This document shows positions 42,946 through 52,749 of a stretch of 64,000 nt of DNA, one piece after another. Under the pieces are notes generated by a model, which did not search any database, was not told the DNA's origin, and saw only the letters and a list, made by a program, of their open reading frames with translations. How positions within the stretch are numbered: position 1 is the first letter of the stretch; every line of letters starts with the position of its first letter. The position numbers and the translations under genes are program-made. The stretch is from an uncultured Campylobacter sp. (GTDB taxonomy: Bacteria > Campylobacterota > Campylobacteria > Campylobacterales > Campylobacteraceae), in NCBI RefSeq assembly GCF_937981295.1, contig NZ_CALJPC010000088.1, forward strand, positions 1-64,000. The letters run 5' to 3'.

Positions 42946-44325
42946 TTACTTACCTTTTTCTATTACTTTTTTGGACGATTCTAAGACGTCGGTAATGTTA
43001 TCTTTCATCCACTTAGGATCCATCCACTCCTCGGGTCTTACGTCCACACCCTGAACTACGATGCCAAAATGCAGATGATCTCCGAAAGCAAAGCCGCTTG
43101 AACCCGTTTGCGCTAGAATGTCGCCCGGCTTTACATCGCTGCCCACACTTAACTGCGTCGCCGAGCAGTGTCCGTATATGCCGTATAAGCCGAAGCCGTA
43201 GTAAATTCCTAAATTTAATCCGAAAATTCCGTTTTCCTGCGCAAAAACTACCTTGCCGTAGTTGCTCTCTTTAATATCGGCGTTTGCGACGCTTGCTAGA
43301 TCGAGCCCCATATGCCACGACTCGCTTACCTGTTCGTCGTTCATAAAAAATATCCGATGATCGGCAAAGCTTGCTACCGCTGCGCCTTTAGCAAGCGGAT
43401 AAAAAGGCTTTAGCTCAAATCCATTTATTTTATCCTCGTGCACCGCGCTAGTAGCGGCGTGCAGATCATCTCCGTTTTTCTTACGCAGAGTTTCGTTTAC
43501 GAATTTAAATTTCTCCAGATCGCTCATCGAGTTAAAATTCTGCGCATATTGGCTAGCCAGATCGCTTACCTTACCGTTAATAAAGCCCGGATTTAGCTTG
43601 ATAGTAGAGACTTTATATTTTTTGTCCTGATAAAAATATTTTATTTGCGAAATGCTTTCGTTGCCTGCACGATCGGTGGCGACCGCTTCTGCGCGAAATT
43701 CCTCTAAATTTGCAGGCCACGCTACGAGAGACGCATAATAGCCCTCTTTTACAAAAGGAATTGCTTTAAAAATTTTGCCATAGTTGGTTTTGACATAGAC
43801 TTCGCTTAGGCGCTCGTCTTTTGCCGAAAATACGACTACAGCGCTACCGCCTTTAGTGATTTTATAGGATTGATTGATGATATTGATGATGGGCTTTTTG
43901 TCATCTATTATTATATTTGCCGTTTTTGCGCTCTTATTTCCTTGCGCAAAATTCCACGAGCTAATGTCATTTGCGAAAACCTCGAGCTTGTAGTTTTTAT
44001 CTTTATTAAGCATCAAATTTTTAGGAAATTGCACGGCAAGCTCTAGCGTAGTTTGCGGAACGTTCAGCTCCTCATTTAGTAGCGGTATCGTGCTGGCTCC
44101 GTCGTTTAAATTAACGCGAACGAGCTTAATGCCAGTATCATCTGAAATTTTAATCTTCAAGGGCGAGGTTAAATTCCAATAAATTTCATTTTCCAGCGCA
44201 ATTTGCGGAGGATTTTTTTCAAATTTCGGCGAGGTAAAAATTCTAAAGATTCCATAAACCAAAGCGCATATTATAATAAGAAATATTAAAATTTTAAGCT
44301 TCGTTCCATTGCCATTTCTACGCAT
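42946..44325 (-). CDS. Membrane-anchored M23 family metallopeptidase
   Basis: 459 aa. One N-terminal membrane helix (LKILIFLIIICALVYGIF, about residues 9-26) anchors a large periplasmic region. Residues about 40-235 are Ig-like beta modules (IKISDDTGIKLVRVNL, AEAVATDRAGNESISQIKYF). The C-terminal LytM domain keeps the zinc ligands in WHMGLDLA (HxxxD) and GDHLHFGIVV (HxH). It should cut peptidoglycan cross-bridges or stem peptides during growth or cell shaping. C. jejuni has the same gene beside lpxC. Confidence 0.9.
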   Translation of the reverse strand: MRRNGNGTKLKILIFLIIICALVYGIFRIFTSPKFEKNPPQIALENEIYWNLTSPLKIKISDDTGIKLVRVNLNDGASTIPLLNEELNVPQTTLELAVQFPKNLMLNKDKNYKLEVFANDISSWNFAQGNKSAKTANIIIDDKKPIINIINQSYKITKGGSAVVVFSAKDERLSEVYVKTNYGKIFKAIPFVKEGYYASLVAWPANLEEFRAEAVATDRAGNESISQIKYFYQDKKYKVSTIKLNPGFINGKVSDLASQYAQNFNSMSDLEKFKFVNETLRKKNGDDLHAATSAVHEDKINGFELKPFYPLAKGAAVASFADHRIFFMNDEQVSESWHMGLDLASVANADIKESNYGKVVFAQENGIFGLNLGIYYGFGLYGIYGHCSATQLSVGSDVKPGDILAQTGSSGFAFGDHLHFGIVVQGVDVRPEEWMDPKWMKDNITDVLESSKKVIEKGK

Positions 44326-44831
44326 AAAAGAGCCTTTGATATGATTTTAGAGCGCGATTTTACAAGCTTAACTTAAATTATCGGTAAAGCGAGGCAAAAT
44401 TTAACGCAAATGTTTAGCGATTTACGAGGCGATTTAAAATTTTAAATTCTAGCGATTTTAGAATCTCAAAATTTATGAGCTTTAAAATTCAGTGGCGCGC
44501 TAAATCCTATGCAGCGAAATTCCGTGCGCGACAAAGCGGCGTTTATCATCTATATCGTAACCTTTAAAATTTCAATATAAAATTTCTTTAAATTATGCTA
44601 ATGGCTTGTATTGATTTTTTAGAACTCTTATGCTTAAAATTTTACCATACGAATGAAATTCTAAACTATCTTGATAAATAAAATTCTAAAAAATTCAAAG
44701 CAAGCTACGCGTTTAAATTTCATCCTAAGCCGAGCGGAATTCCAATTAAAATTTAGCTCAACCCGCTTACAATAATTCGGCTGCAAATTAGCGCGACAAG
44801 AAAAGTCAAAATTGCAGCGTTACTAAATTTT
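44326..44831. other. Intergenic region between the M23 peptidase gene and bamA
   Basis: About 500 bp with no gene recognised. AT-rich, dense in AAATTT, GAATTC and AAAATTTTA words. It should contain the peptidase promoter close to 44340-44400. No tRNA or riboswitch fold could be made out. Confidence 0.4.
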
Positions 44832-44864
44832 AAGGCGTGCGGTAGAAAATTCTACGCACGCCTT
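44832..44864 (-). terminator. Hairpin terminator after bamA
   Basis: AAGGCGTGC (44832-44840) pairs with GCACGCCTT (44856-44864). The stem continues inward with GTAG/CTAC after a one-base bulge, giving about 13 pairs around an AAAATT-type loop. It lies 21 bp beyond the bamA stop. The run after it on the minus strand is AAAATTTAGT, so the U-tract is weak. Confidence 0.6.
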
Positions 44865-44884
44865 AATGTTCGCAATTGCCGCGT

Positions 44885-47140
44885 TTAATTAAATCTAGCG
44901 CCGATACTAAATTCGAAGCTATTTGTGTCGTCGTGCGGCTTTTTATTAAGCGGCTTAACGAAGTATAGTTGCAAAGGCCCCATTGGCGTCATCCACTCGA
45001 TACCAGCACCCGTGCTGTAGCGCTCCTCCTCATTCCAGTCATGATCGCCGATCATTCCGTAGTCAAAAAACGTTACAAAGCGCATTTTAAGCCTATCAAC
45101 TACCGGAAAGCTTAGCTCAAAGGAGTTATTGAAGCTCTGCATGCCGCCCGTCTCAATATAGCGGCAATTATTTGCATTTAAGCAGATCTCTTTTTTCGGG
45201 ATACTGCGACCTTCGTAGCCTCTAATACTTTTCATTCCGCCTAGGAATAGCTTTTCGTTGATTGGGATTTTTTTATTACCTTCCCACATATAGCCCGTTG
45301 CAGCTTTGTATCTAAAGATAATGTCGTGATCGATATAATCTCGCAAGCCAAAGTAGTAGTTAAACGATCCTCGCGCCTTGGTGTAGTCCATATCGCCGCC
45401 AAGACCCGCGTATTCTAAGCTAGCACTTGCGATCATACCGCTTCTTGGCAAGTAATAATCATCTGTGCTATTATATGTAATAGACGGGATAATCGAGCTT
45501 TTTAAATTCTTGCCATCTAGATAGCCTGCTTTGGCGTAATATTCGTTTAAGCCCTTGATTTCGCTTTTTTCGAGATAATACGTAAGACTTACATCGGTAT
45601 TGCGCCCGATTTTGCGACCGCCCGTGATTGAAAATCCGTAAGATTTCTCATCGTAATCGTCCCAGTCGTAATCGTTGGCAAAGATTGATCCGCCCAAGCT
45701 ATACTCAGAATCAAATACTCTAGGATTGGTTAAGCTCAAGCGTCCGCTTAACTGATCGTCGCTCTTTTCAACCGAGAATGCGCCGTGAAGACCGGTACCG
45801 AATACGTTACGATCACTGATACCGCCGCTAAGTAAAATTCCATCCTCGCTGCCATATCCGATACCGCCTGTGATAGAGCCTGTAGGAGCTTCTTTGACTG
45901 CGACTTCAAGATCGATCTGATCGTTAGAAACGCGGTTTTCTTTAATCTCCACATCATCGAAATATCCCGTGCGTTTTAAAGAATTTAACGAATCGTTGTA
46001 GTCGGTTTTGCTATATAAATTTCCCTCGGTCAGATACATCTCGCGGCGGATGACCTTATCCTCGGTCTTATCGTTGCCTGAGATCGTTACGTTTCTAATA
46101 TAGACTTTATCCTCAGGGATGACTTGATACGTGATAGCGACCGTGCGAGCTTCTTTGTCCTGCTTAGTCTTAGGCACGATACGCACATAGGCGTATCCCT
46201 GATCCGCGACTAAAGTCTCTAGCGTATTCATATCGCGGCGCAAACGCTCGGAATTCATTGTATCGCCCTTCTGAAGCTTGAAATCGTCCAAAACCTTTTC
46301 TTTATCAAGCTTGATTATATCTGCAGGATATTCGATATCTACGGAGCTTACGGTGTATTGCTCGCCCTCGCTGATATAGTAGGTAAGATCAGCAGTGTAA
46401 TTATCCATATCGGCATTAAGTAGCGGCGCAGAAACCTGCGCATCTAAGTAGCCTTTTTTATAATATTCTTCTTGAATTCTATTTGCGTCGTTAGGAAGCT
46501 CGGCGGTTTTTACCTTGCCGTCGTTAAAGCCCCACATCCAGCCCAGCATCTCGCGTTCTTTATTGGCAACGGATGGCTCTATATCGTCATAGTCAAGCTT
46601 GCCTGCGCCTACTAAATTTACCTTATCTATAATGATATTTTCGCCGCGATTTACCTCGATCGTTAGCAAGATGACCGATTTATCGTCGTTTATCGGCTTT
46701 GGATAAAATTCCACCACGGTGTCAAAAAAGCCCTTGACTTCGTAGTATTGCTTGATGCGGGTCTCCGCTTTTTTAGCAGCCACCTCATCGTAAACCTGAC
46801 CCGGACGCAAGCCGATGAGCTCATTGATCTTGTCGCGGTCGTTGGTAACTACGTTTTTGATCTCGACCTTAGCGATAGTCGGTTTTTCGGTTACGTTGAT
46901 AGTGACCGCGCCGCCTTGTTCGCTGATATAAACGTCGCTGAAATAGCCCTGCTCAAATAGCTTTGAAATCGCAGCATTGGTGTTTTCGCCGTTAAGCTCA
47001 TCGCCTACTTTAAGTCCTGAAATTTGCTGCGCAACCTGTGGAGAAAGATGCCTTAGCCCTTCAAATTTAATGGATTTGATCTGTGCGGCGCACGCCACGG
47101 AAATCCCGCCTACTAAGAGTAAAAAAACGCTTTTTTTCAT
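44885..47140 (-). CDS. bamA: Outer membrane protein assembly factor BamA
   Basis: 751 aa Omp85 protein that inserts beta-barrels into the outer membrane. Signal peptide MKKSVFLLLVGGISVACA. Five POTRA repeats follow to about residue 420 (each with an IxxVxFxGN-like strand, for example VYIRNVTISGNDKTEDKVI). The 16-strand barrel contains GGMKSIRGYEGRSI (the lid-loop VRGF/Y-type motif) and ends FEFSIGARFN. Adjacent to tyrA, divergently, as in C. jejuni. Confidence 0.96.
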   Translation of the reverse strand: MKKSVFLLLVGGISVACAAQIKSIKFEGLRHLSPQVAQQISGLKVGDELNGENTNAAISKLFEQGYFSDVYISEQGGAVTINVTEKPTIAKVEIKNVVTNDRDKINELIGLRPGQVYDEVAAKKAETRIKQYYEVKGFFDTVVEFYPKPINDDKSVILLTIEVNRGENIIIDKVNLVGAGKLDYDDIEPSVANKEREMLGWMWGFNDGKVKTAELPNDANRIQEEYYKKGYLDAQVSAPLLNADMDNYTADLTYYISEGEQYTVSSVDIEYPADIIKLDKEKVLDDFKLQKGDTMNSERLRRDMNTLETLVADQGYAYVRIVPKTKQDKEARTVAITYQVIPEDKVYIRNVTISGNDKTEDKVIRREMYLTEGNLYSKTDYNDSLNSLKRTGYFDDVEIKENRVSNDQIDLEVAVKEAPTGSITGGIGYGSEDGILLSGGISDRNVFGTGLHGAFSVEKSDDQLSGRLSLTNPRVFDSEYSLGGSIFANDYDWDDYDEKSYGFSITGGRKIGRNTDVSLTYYLEKSEIKGLNEYYAKAGYLDGKNLKSSIIPSITYNSTDDYYLPRSGMIASASLEYAGLGGDMDYTKARGSFNYYFGLRDYIDHDIIFRYKAATGYMWEGNKKIPINEKLFLGGMKSIRGYEGRSIPKKEICLNANNCRYIETGGMQSFNNSFELSFPVVDRLKMRFVTFFDYGMIGDHDWNEEERYSTGAGIEWMTPMGPLQLYFVKPLNKKPHDDTNSFEFSIGARFN

Positions 47141-47172
47141 AAAATTTTACCTAAAAACGAAAATAATTTGCG

Positions 47173-47178
47173 TATAAT
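47173..47178 (+). promoter_or_regulatory. -10 element of the tyrA promoter
   Basis: TATAAT preceded by TTGCG, 44-49 bp upstream of the tyrA ATG at 47222, in the short divergent region with bamA. Confidence 0.45.
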
Positions 47179-47221
47179 ACCACATTAAAATTAAAACTTG
47201 CATATATCAAAAAGGAATTTT

Positions 47222-48052
47222 ATGAAGATAGGAATTATCGGCCTTGGTCTCATCGGCGGCTCTCTTGGGCTATGTCTAAAAAGCACCAAAATCATCAGCG
47301 CCGTCTATGGCTGCGACATCAACCGCGAAAACGAAAAAGAAGCTCTGAGACTTGGGCTCGTGCATGAAATTTTAAGTCTAGAGCAGATGAAGCAAAGCTG
47401 CGACGCGATCTTTCTTGCAATCCCCGTGGAAGCAATTATTGAGACGTTGCAAAAACTAAGCGACTGCAGAAGTGAAACGACAATCATCGATCTGGGAAGC
47501 ACGAAATTTAAAATTTTGCAAAACTGTCCTCCACAGATCAGACGAAATTTCATCGCAGCTCACCCAATGGCTGGTACCGAAAACTCCGGTCCGCAAGCGG
47601 CGTTTAAAGAGCTTTTAAACGGCGCAGTAGTCGTTATCTGCGACGATCACGGCGCAGACGAAGTGCATATCAAACGAGCGGTCGAAATTTTTTCATTTGC
47701 AGGGATGAAGATCGTATTTATGGACGCAAAAAGCCACGATCACCACGTAGCGCTCATCTCGCACCTACCGCATGCGATCAGCTACTCGCTCGTAAACAGC
47801 GTACTAAAAGAGGAAAATCGCCGCAATATCATAAATTTAGCCGGCGGCAGCTTCTCGGGCATGAGCCGTATCGCCAAAAGCTCGCCGCAGATGTGGGTCG
47901 ATATTTTCAAGCAAAACCGCACGAACCTACTGGGCGCGATCGACGCTTTTAAAAACGAGCTTGAAATTTGCGTACAGATGATTGAGGGCGAGCGCTGGGA
48001 TGAGCTTGAGGCGTGGATGTATGAAGCGCGCAAGCTAAGGGATATTATTTAA
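47222..48052 (+). CDS. tyrA: Prephenate dehydrogenase
   Basis: 276 aa, NAD-dependent, prephenate to 4-hydroxyphenylpyruvate on the tyrosine pathway. The Rossmann loop IGLGLIGGSLGLCLK opens the protein. HPMAGTENSGPQAA, with the catalytic histidine region, and HDHHVALISHLPHAISYSL follow. I start at the ATG at 47222 (AAGGAATTTT upstream, MKIGIIG) and not at an in-frame upstream start at 47198. There is no chorismate mutase domain. Confidence 0.95.
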   Translation: MKIGIIGLGLIGGSLGLCLKSTKIISAVYGCDINRENEKEALRLGLVHEILSLEQMKQSCDAIFLAIPVEAIIETLQKLSDCRSETTIIDLGSTKFKILQNCPPQIRRNFIAAHPMAGTENSGPQAAFKELLNGAVVVICDDHGADEVHIKRAVEIFSFAGMKIVFMDAKSHDHHVALISHLPHAISYSLVNSVLKEENRRNIINLAGGSFSGMSRIAKSSPQMWVDIFKQNRTNLLGAIDAFKNELEICVQMIEGERWDELEAWMYEARKLRDII

Positions 48053-48172
48053 AATTTCACGCGACCTGACTGCGCGACGGACGCTTTAAGAACGCGCCTT
48101 TAAATTCTAAAATTTCGCCTTCAAATAGCCTACGCAAATTTAAATTTTAATCCGCGCTATCCCGACACAAAC

Positions 48173-48904
48173 TCAAAAATCTATGCATTCCTGCGTGAAA
48201 ATTTTCTTTGAGGGAAACTCCAGCGCGCAAAGCCTCGCCTTCTCGCCCCAGTGCTTTTTATAAACACAGCCCAGATCGATATTTGCGCTAAATTCCGTAA
48301 TGACGGGCTTTTTTACCGGCGTGTGCCCGTAGACATTAAAAATTCCATCATTCGCGCTATCATCTCCGCGCCCGCTTAGCACATGAGCGGCGAAGCTTTT
48401 CGCACGCTCTGCATCGTGTCTAATCCCCCACGCGCGACCCACTGCGGAGTGCGATACGACGAGGGCGCGACCGCTTTCATCACGCAAATCATACTCCAAG
48501 TAAATCGGCAGCCGCGAGACAAACCGCAGATGCTCCTTGCATTGTTTCACGCCTCCGTGACGATAATACGACGCTAGCGTCGCTTCACCGCCGTTATTAA
48601 ACAGCCAGCTTTCGTCCAGGCTAAAAAATGCGTAGAGGTCATTTGAGCTCGTAAATTTGCCCGTCTTTGCGCACCTTAGTGCAGTTTTTGCGTTGCTTAC
48701 AAAGCGCTTTTCGTGATTGCCCATCACCGCGTCATATCCGCGAGTGCGCACTAGCTCCACCACATCCGAGCTCGCAGGGCCTCGGTCAATCAGATCGCCC
48801 ACAAAGCAAATTTTGCTATCAAATTTATGCGGCAGCTGCTCTATTAACGCCAAAAGCGATCTGTAGCAGCCGTGCACGTCGCCGATGATGTAGATATTTT
48901 CCAT
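48173..48904 (-). CDS. PPP-family metallophosphatase
   Basis: 243 aa calcineurin-like phosphatase. All di-metal motifs are present in order: GDVHGC (8-13), GDLIDRG (36-42), GNHEKR (62-67) and later histidines in VVSHSA and VYGHTPV. Close to bacterial PrpA/PrpB and bis(5'-nucleosyl)-tetraphosphatase-like proteins; substrate (phosphoprotein or Ap4A) cannot be decided. AAGGAGAAAT before ATG. Convergent with tyrA. Confidence 0.88.
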   Translation of the reverse strand: MENIYIIGDVHGCYRSLLALIEQLPHKFDSKICFVGDLIDRGPASSDVVELVRTRGYDAVMGNHEKRFVSNAKTALRCAKTGKFTSSNDLYAFFSLDESWLFNNGGEATLASYYRHGGVKQCKEHLRFVSRLPIYLEYDLRDESGRALVVSHSAVGRAWGIRHDAERAKSFAAHVLSGRGDDSANDGIFNVYGHTPVKKPVITEFSANIDLGCVYKKHWGEKARLCALEFPSKKIFTQECIDF

Positions 48905-49002
48905 AATTTCTCCTTAAATTTTAACGCCCTCGCCTTTTAACGCGCGAGCTGTGATATAAGCGGTAGATAAAAGCTCTGCACTAAATTTTAAAATTCCGCG
49001 CG

Positions 49003-49440
49003 TTAGGACTTGGGCGGATAAATCTGCTTTAGGACCTCGGCTACGACGATCATAAAAAGAACGATAAATATTAATGCGCTAAGCAATGAGGAATAAAACG
49101 TGGCAAGATGCAAATCTGAAACAATCAGCGCCACAATCATCATCCCCAAAAATGGCGATAGTATCCAAACCGCTGCTGTAGGCAAAAATAAATTTACGAA
49201 AAAATCCGTGAGCTTACCAAAATCCTTTAACTTTGCGGCAAGTATTGCGCAAATCCCGCAGAAAAATATCCACAAAAATAGGAAATATACGCACTTCTGC
49301 TGTAGCCATTCTAAGGGATCGTCAAACCGGACGCTAGATGTGTCAAAAATCTGCCCTATAAAAAAACCCATTAAACTTGAAATGCACATCAAGCAAAAAC
49401 CCATCGAAAACGCGCAGGCTATAATTTTTAAAATAATCAT
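49003..49440 (-). CDS. Small four-helix membrane protein of unknown function
   Basis: 145 aa with hydrophobic segments near 5-30, 50-70, 82-108 and 115-138, joined by short polar loops, ending KQIYPPKS. No family recognised. It sits between the phosphatase and dus on the same strand, 22 bp after the dus stop. It is not part of the gene order I remember from C. jejuni, so probably a local addition. Confidence 0.6.
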   Translation of the reverse strand: MIILKIIACAFSMGFCLMCISSLMGFFIGQIFDTSSVRFDDPLEWLQQKCVYFLFLWIFFCGICAILAAKLKDFGKLTDFFVNLFLPTAAVWILSPFLGMMIVALIVSDLHLATFYSSLLSALIFIVLFMIVVAEVLKQIYPPKS

Positions 49441-49462
49441 CAGAGTTCCTAAAATTCTAAAT

Positions 49463-50389
49463 TTAGGCGAAAAATTCCTCGATCAGCCGAGTCATTTCGC
49501 TCTCAGCGGCGACGTGGTTGATCTGCTCGCGAAAGCTTGCAGCGTTTTCGCGCCCCTTAGAGTATTCGTGCAGATGCTTGCGGAATATCGCTACGCCGTG
49601 GCTGCCGTAGTGGCTTAGCATTTGAGCGAAATGATAGAGCACGACTTCCCTTTTTAGCGCGTCACTTGCCTGTTCGCCCGTTTTGATCTCGCGAAAGATC
49701 CACGGCCTGCCAATTACCGCGCGACCGATCATCAGCGCGTCCGCGCCGCTAAGATCTCGCACTGCGGGCGCATTGGCAGAGTTTATGTCGCCGTTTGCGA
49801 TCACGGGGATTTGCAGCGCGCGTTTGGCTCTTGCGATCGCGCTGTAATCCACCGCCGCGCTGTATCCGCCCGCTCTGGTGCGACCGTGAATAGCAATAAA
49901 ATCGGCTCCTGCGCCTTGTACGGCGCGAGCGATATTTTCGATATCCACGGCGCCGAAGCCCAGCCGCACCTTCGCGCTCGTAAATTTTTTATTCGAATAC
50001 TTTTTGATCGTCTCAACCAGGCGCGACAAGCGGGGCAGATCAAGCAGCAGCGCCGAGCCGGCGCCTTGCTTTACGACCTTGGGGACGGGGCAGCCGCAGT
50101 TTAGATCGATACCGTCGATGCCGTCAAATTTATTGATGAGCAAAACCGCCTTTTTGATAATTTCCGCATCGCTGCCTGCGATCTGCACAAAAAATGGGGT
50201 TTCGGCGGCATTTTTTTCGAGCATCTTTAGCGTCTTTTCGCCCTCAAAAACAAGGGCGTTTGCGCTTATCATCTCGCTTACGGTAGCGTCGCAGCCGAAT
50301 TTTTTCACTACGCCCCGTAGTGGCGGATCTGAAAAGCCCGCCAAAGGCGCCAAAAATAAAGGGTCCCTTTTAAAAAAATCTTTCGTCAT
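49463..50389 (-). CDS. dus: tRNA-dihydrouridine synthase (DusB family)
   Basis: 308-aa FMN enzyme reducing uridines in tRNA. FMN-binding LAPLAGFSDPPLRGVV lies at the start, the catalytic cysteine in DLNCGCPVPKVVKQGAG, then IHGRTRAGGYSA and IANGDINSANA, GADALMIGRAVIGRPW. The C-terminal part is helical and RNA-binding. C. jejuni has a Dus gene at the head of the same dus / membrane protein / dksA-like / rlmH / accD block. Confidence 0.95.
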   Translation of the reverse strand: MTKDFFKRDPLFLAPLAGFSDPPLRGVVKKFGCDATVSEMISANALVFEGEKTLKMLEKNAAETPFFVQIAGSDAEIIKKAVLLINKFDGIDGIDLNCGCPVPKVVKQGAGSALLLDLPRLSRLVETIKKYSNKKFTSAKVRLGFGAVDIENIARAVQGAGADFIAIHGRTRAGGYSAAVDYSAIARAKRALQIPVIANGDINSANAPAVRDLSGADALMIGRAVIGRPWIFREIKTGEQASDALKREVVLYHFAQMLSHYGSHGVAIFRKHLHEYSKGRENAASFREQINHVAAESEMTRLIEEFFA

Positions 50390-50926
50390 TTTAAATTTCT
50401 CATTTTGATTTCGTTTGAATTTAAACCTTTAAATTTAACGCCGCAGCGCTTGCAGCGGGTTTTGCCGCGAGCTTTAAATTTTAAATTTCATAGGCTACGT
50501 ATTCGCATTTAGGCGCGAATTTTATTTTTAAGCTTAGCTAATTTACGTGGCGGTAAAACGGCAGCAAGGATTATCACCGCTAAATTTTATTTGCGCGGCG
50601 AACCCAGCAAGTAGCTTGCAAAACGCCGCACGGATTTTAAAATTTCAGCACTTTATTCAGCTAGCAAGTCTTGTGCTTTATGTTTAAATTTTAAATTTAA
50701 TCGCGTAAATGAAAAACCCGTTTACACGCGCACTACGCAAACAAATCTTTTAAATTTTACCGCTTGCGCGCATTGATTTTTCGATAAATTTTGAAATTTC
50801 AAATTTGCGCGAGTTGGAATTTTATCCGCACTTTAAATTTTATCGCGCAGGCTGTGTTTAATAGCCGCAAAGAGCGTAAAAGCAGTCTCTCTTACCCGCA
50901 TAAAACGAACTCATAAAATTACCGAG
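50390..50926. other. Intergenic region upstream of dus, AAATTT-rich
   Basis: About 535 bp separating dus from the next gene on the same strand. No gene is supported. Motifs such as TTTAAATTTTAAATTT and GGAATTTTAT recur, with GCGCG-rich spacers. This is another case where a compact Campylobacter gene block has been opened by such sequence. Confidence 0.45.
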
Positions 50927-51928
50927 CTAAAATAACAGCGACGCAGGGACGTTTTTGCCGTTGTCGCGCAAAAATAGCAGAATTTTAAACTTCTCAAACT
51001 CGTCGCCGTCGGCAAGACTTAGCTGCTCTCTAAACTCGTCGATCATGCCAAGCTCATATAGCGCGTACAGATATGCCTCAGTCGCTTCTTGATTCTCGTT
51101 TTTGAGCCGCTCGAAAAAGGCTTTGTATTGCTCTGGAGCAAGATGATTTTTTAGCTTTTTGGCAAAGCCGATAAAATCCTGCTCGCTAAATTCTTCATTA
51201 TTTACGAGATCGAAAAGCTCCTCGCTACTGATCTCAAAGCTCGTGTCATTTACCGCGCGATTCACTAAAATATTTACCTCGGCTATATCTTGAGGAATTT
51301 TATAGGCCTTGATCTTATCGTAGCTTCCTTTGGCAAGCGCTACGGCATAGGCTTTTTTAGTGATATTTTCGCTATAAACGCCCTTGGTTTTTAAAATTTC
51401 ATACGCATACGCAGGCTCGGCGTCGAGGCGGTTGAGCTCATTTTGCAAAAATAGTCCGTTATCTTTAGGAAGTTTATATTTTCGCAGATCCGCCACTTCG
51501 CCGTTTTTAACCTTCTCAATAACACCTATGACCTCTTTTAGATCCTCATTTTTGACATCTATGCCGGTGCTATCGTACCACGGAGATAAAATTTTAGTAA
51601 GCTCGCTTGGGTCTTTAAAATACTCGGTTTTAAAGTCTTTATTGGTATCAAGACCCAGCAAAACCTCTTTACTCATCGCATCGTATGCGCTTAGATCCTT
51701 TGCAATCGCCCTTTTTGTGCGGTAAAAAGCAAAGCTATGAAAAACGATATGAAAAATCGCCAAAATCATATATAAAATTAACGGCAGTACGATCCACACC
51801 GCCACAGGAAGCGTAAGCGTAAAACCGAAAAGCCCCAGTGTATAGCTACTGCTTTGCTGCGTAAAAACTAAAATCGCGACGATTGCGATATAGACGATCG
51901 AATATAAAAAGAATTGCTTGGTTTTCAT
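50927..51928 (-). CDS. Membrane-anchored protein of unknown function conserved beside dksA-like/rlmH
   Basis: 333 aa. Two hydrophobic helices at the N-terminus (about 8-24 and 36-66) are followed by a long soluble helical region with many Glu/Lys (VIEKVKNGEVADLRKYKLPKD, FEISSEELFDLVNNEEFSEQ). Likely cytoplasmic-facing and helical-repeat-like. C. jejuni has an uncharacterised membrane protein in this place (Cj0124c, from memory). Translationally close to the dksA-like gene (2-bp gap). Confidence 0.75.
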   Translation of the reverse strand: MKTKQFFLYSIVYIAIVAILVFTQQSSSYTLGLFGFTLTLPVAVWIVLPLILYMILAIFHIVFHSFAFYRTKRAIAKDLSAYDAMSKEVLLGLDTNKDFKTEYFKDPSELTKILSPWYDSTGIDVKNEDLKEVIGVIEKVKNGEVADLRKYKLPKDNGLFLQNELNRLDAEPAYAYEILKTKGVYSENITKKAYAVALAKGSYDKIKAYKIPQDIAEVNILVNRAVNDTSFEISSEELFDLVNNEEFSEQDFIGFAKKLKNHLAPEQYKAFFERLKNENQEATEAYLYALYELGMIDEFREQLSLADGDEFEKFKILLFLRDNGKNVPASLLF

Positions 51929-51930
51929 AG

Positions 51931-52287
51931 CTAACTCCTATTTTGCTTTTCCGCCTGTTCCTTGCACGAAATGCACAATCTCGCCTCTGGATTTACCTTA
52001 AGACGCTCTAAACTTATCTGCTCGCCGCAGCTCTCGCAAAGCCCATAAGTGCCGTTTTCGATGCGTTTAAGCGCGCTTTCGATCTCTAAAAATGCCTTTT
52101 GTTGATTAACATTGAGCGAGTATTCGATGCTTAAATCCGTATTCATGCTCGCTACGTCAAAATCATCCGCAGCTTTATTTTCGCGCAATTCCGAAATTTC
52201 ATTTACAGAGCTATTAATATTGGCGATGAGTTGCTCTCTTTTTTCTTCTAAAATTTTCTTGTAAAATTTCAACTCGTTTTTCTTCAT
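51931..52287 (-). CDS. DksA/TraR-type zinc finger protein
   Basis: 118 aa. A long coiled-coil hairpin (residues 5-75, with DDFDVASMNTD at the tip, where DksA has its essential aspartates) precedes the four-cysteine finger CESCGEQISLERLKVNPEARLCISC. In C. jejuni the DksA-like protein modulates rRNA transcription and virulence. The signature is complete. Lies 9 bp after rlmH. Confidence 0.92.
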   Translation of the reverse strand: MKKNELKFYKKILEEKREQLIANINSSVNEISELRENKAADDFDVASMNTDLSIEYSLNVNQQKAFLEIESALKRIENGTYGLCESCGEQISLERLKVNPEARLCISCKEQAEKQNRS

Positions 52288-52296
52288 TACTTCCCT

Positions 52297-52749
52297 TTAT
52301 TTGTGATATGGATGGTTTGCGTTAATGCACAATGCGCGAAAAATTTGCTCAAAGAGCAAAAGTTTAGCGATTTTGTGCGCTAACGTAAGCCTGCTAAGAC
52401 TGATTATTTTATCGGCTTTTGCCTTAAAATTTTCACTAAGCCCGTAAGCGCCACCGATGAAAAATGACACGCTACTTTTATCCTTTAGCATACTCGCAAA
52501 TTCCATGCTATCTAGCTCCTGTCCGCGCTCATCCAAAGCTACGACGTATCCGCTAAGGCGCGGTAGATAAGCTTCATCATACGCCATAAGTGCGAGCTCG
52601 CGAGACGCGCTCTGGGCACGAGCGATATTAGCATTAAAAAACGTCTCATCTCGCACCGCGGCAAATTTAGCCGCCATCTTTTTATAATCACTTATCGCGC
52701 CTGCGAACTCGTCCGTGCCCTTTTGGATGGAATTTACCGTTATCTGCAC
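52297..52749 (-). CDS. rlmH: 23S rRNA pseudouridine-1915 N3-methyltransferase
   Basis: 150 aa SPOUT methyltransferase acting on the 70S ribosome. The SAM knot is VSFFIGGAYGLSENFKAKAD. The C-terminal LLFEQIFRALCINANHPYHK is the family's conserved end (EQIYRA...HPYHK). Its start overlaps the accD stop by one base. Confidence 0.95.
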   Translation of the reverse strand: MQITVNSIQKGTDEFAGAISDYKKMAAKFAAVRDETFFNANIARAQSASRELALMAYDEAYLPRLSGYVVALDERGQELDSMEFASMLKDKSSVSFFIGGAYGLSENFKAKADKIISLSRLTLAHKIAKLLLFEQIFRALCINANHPYHK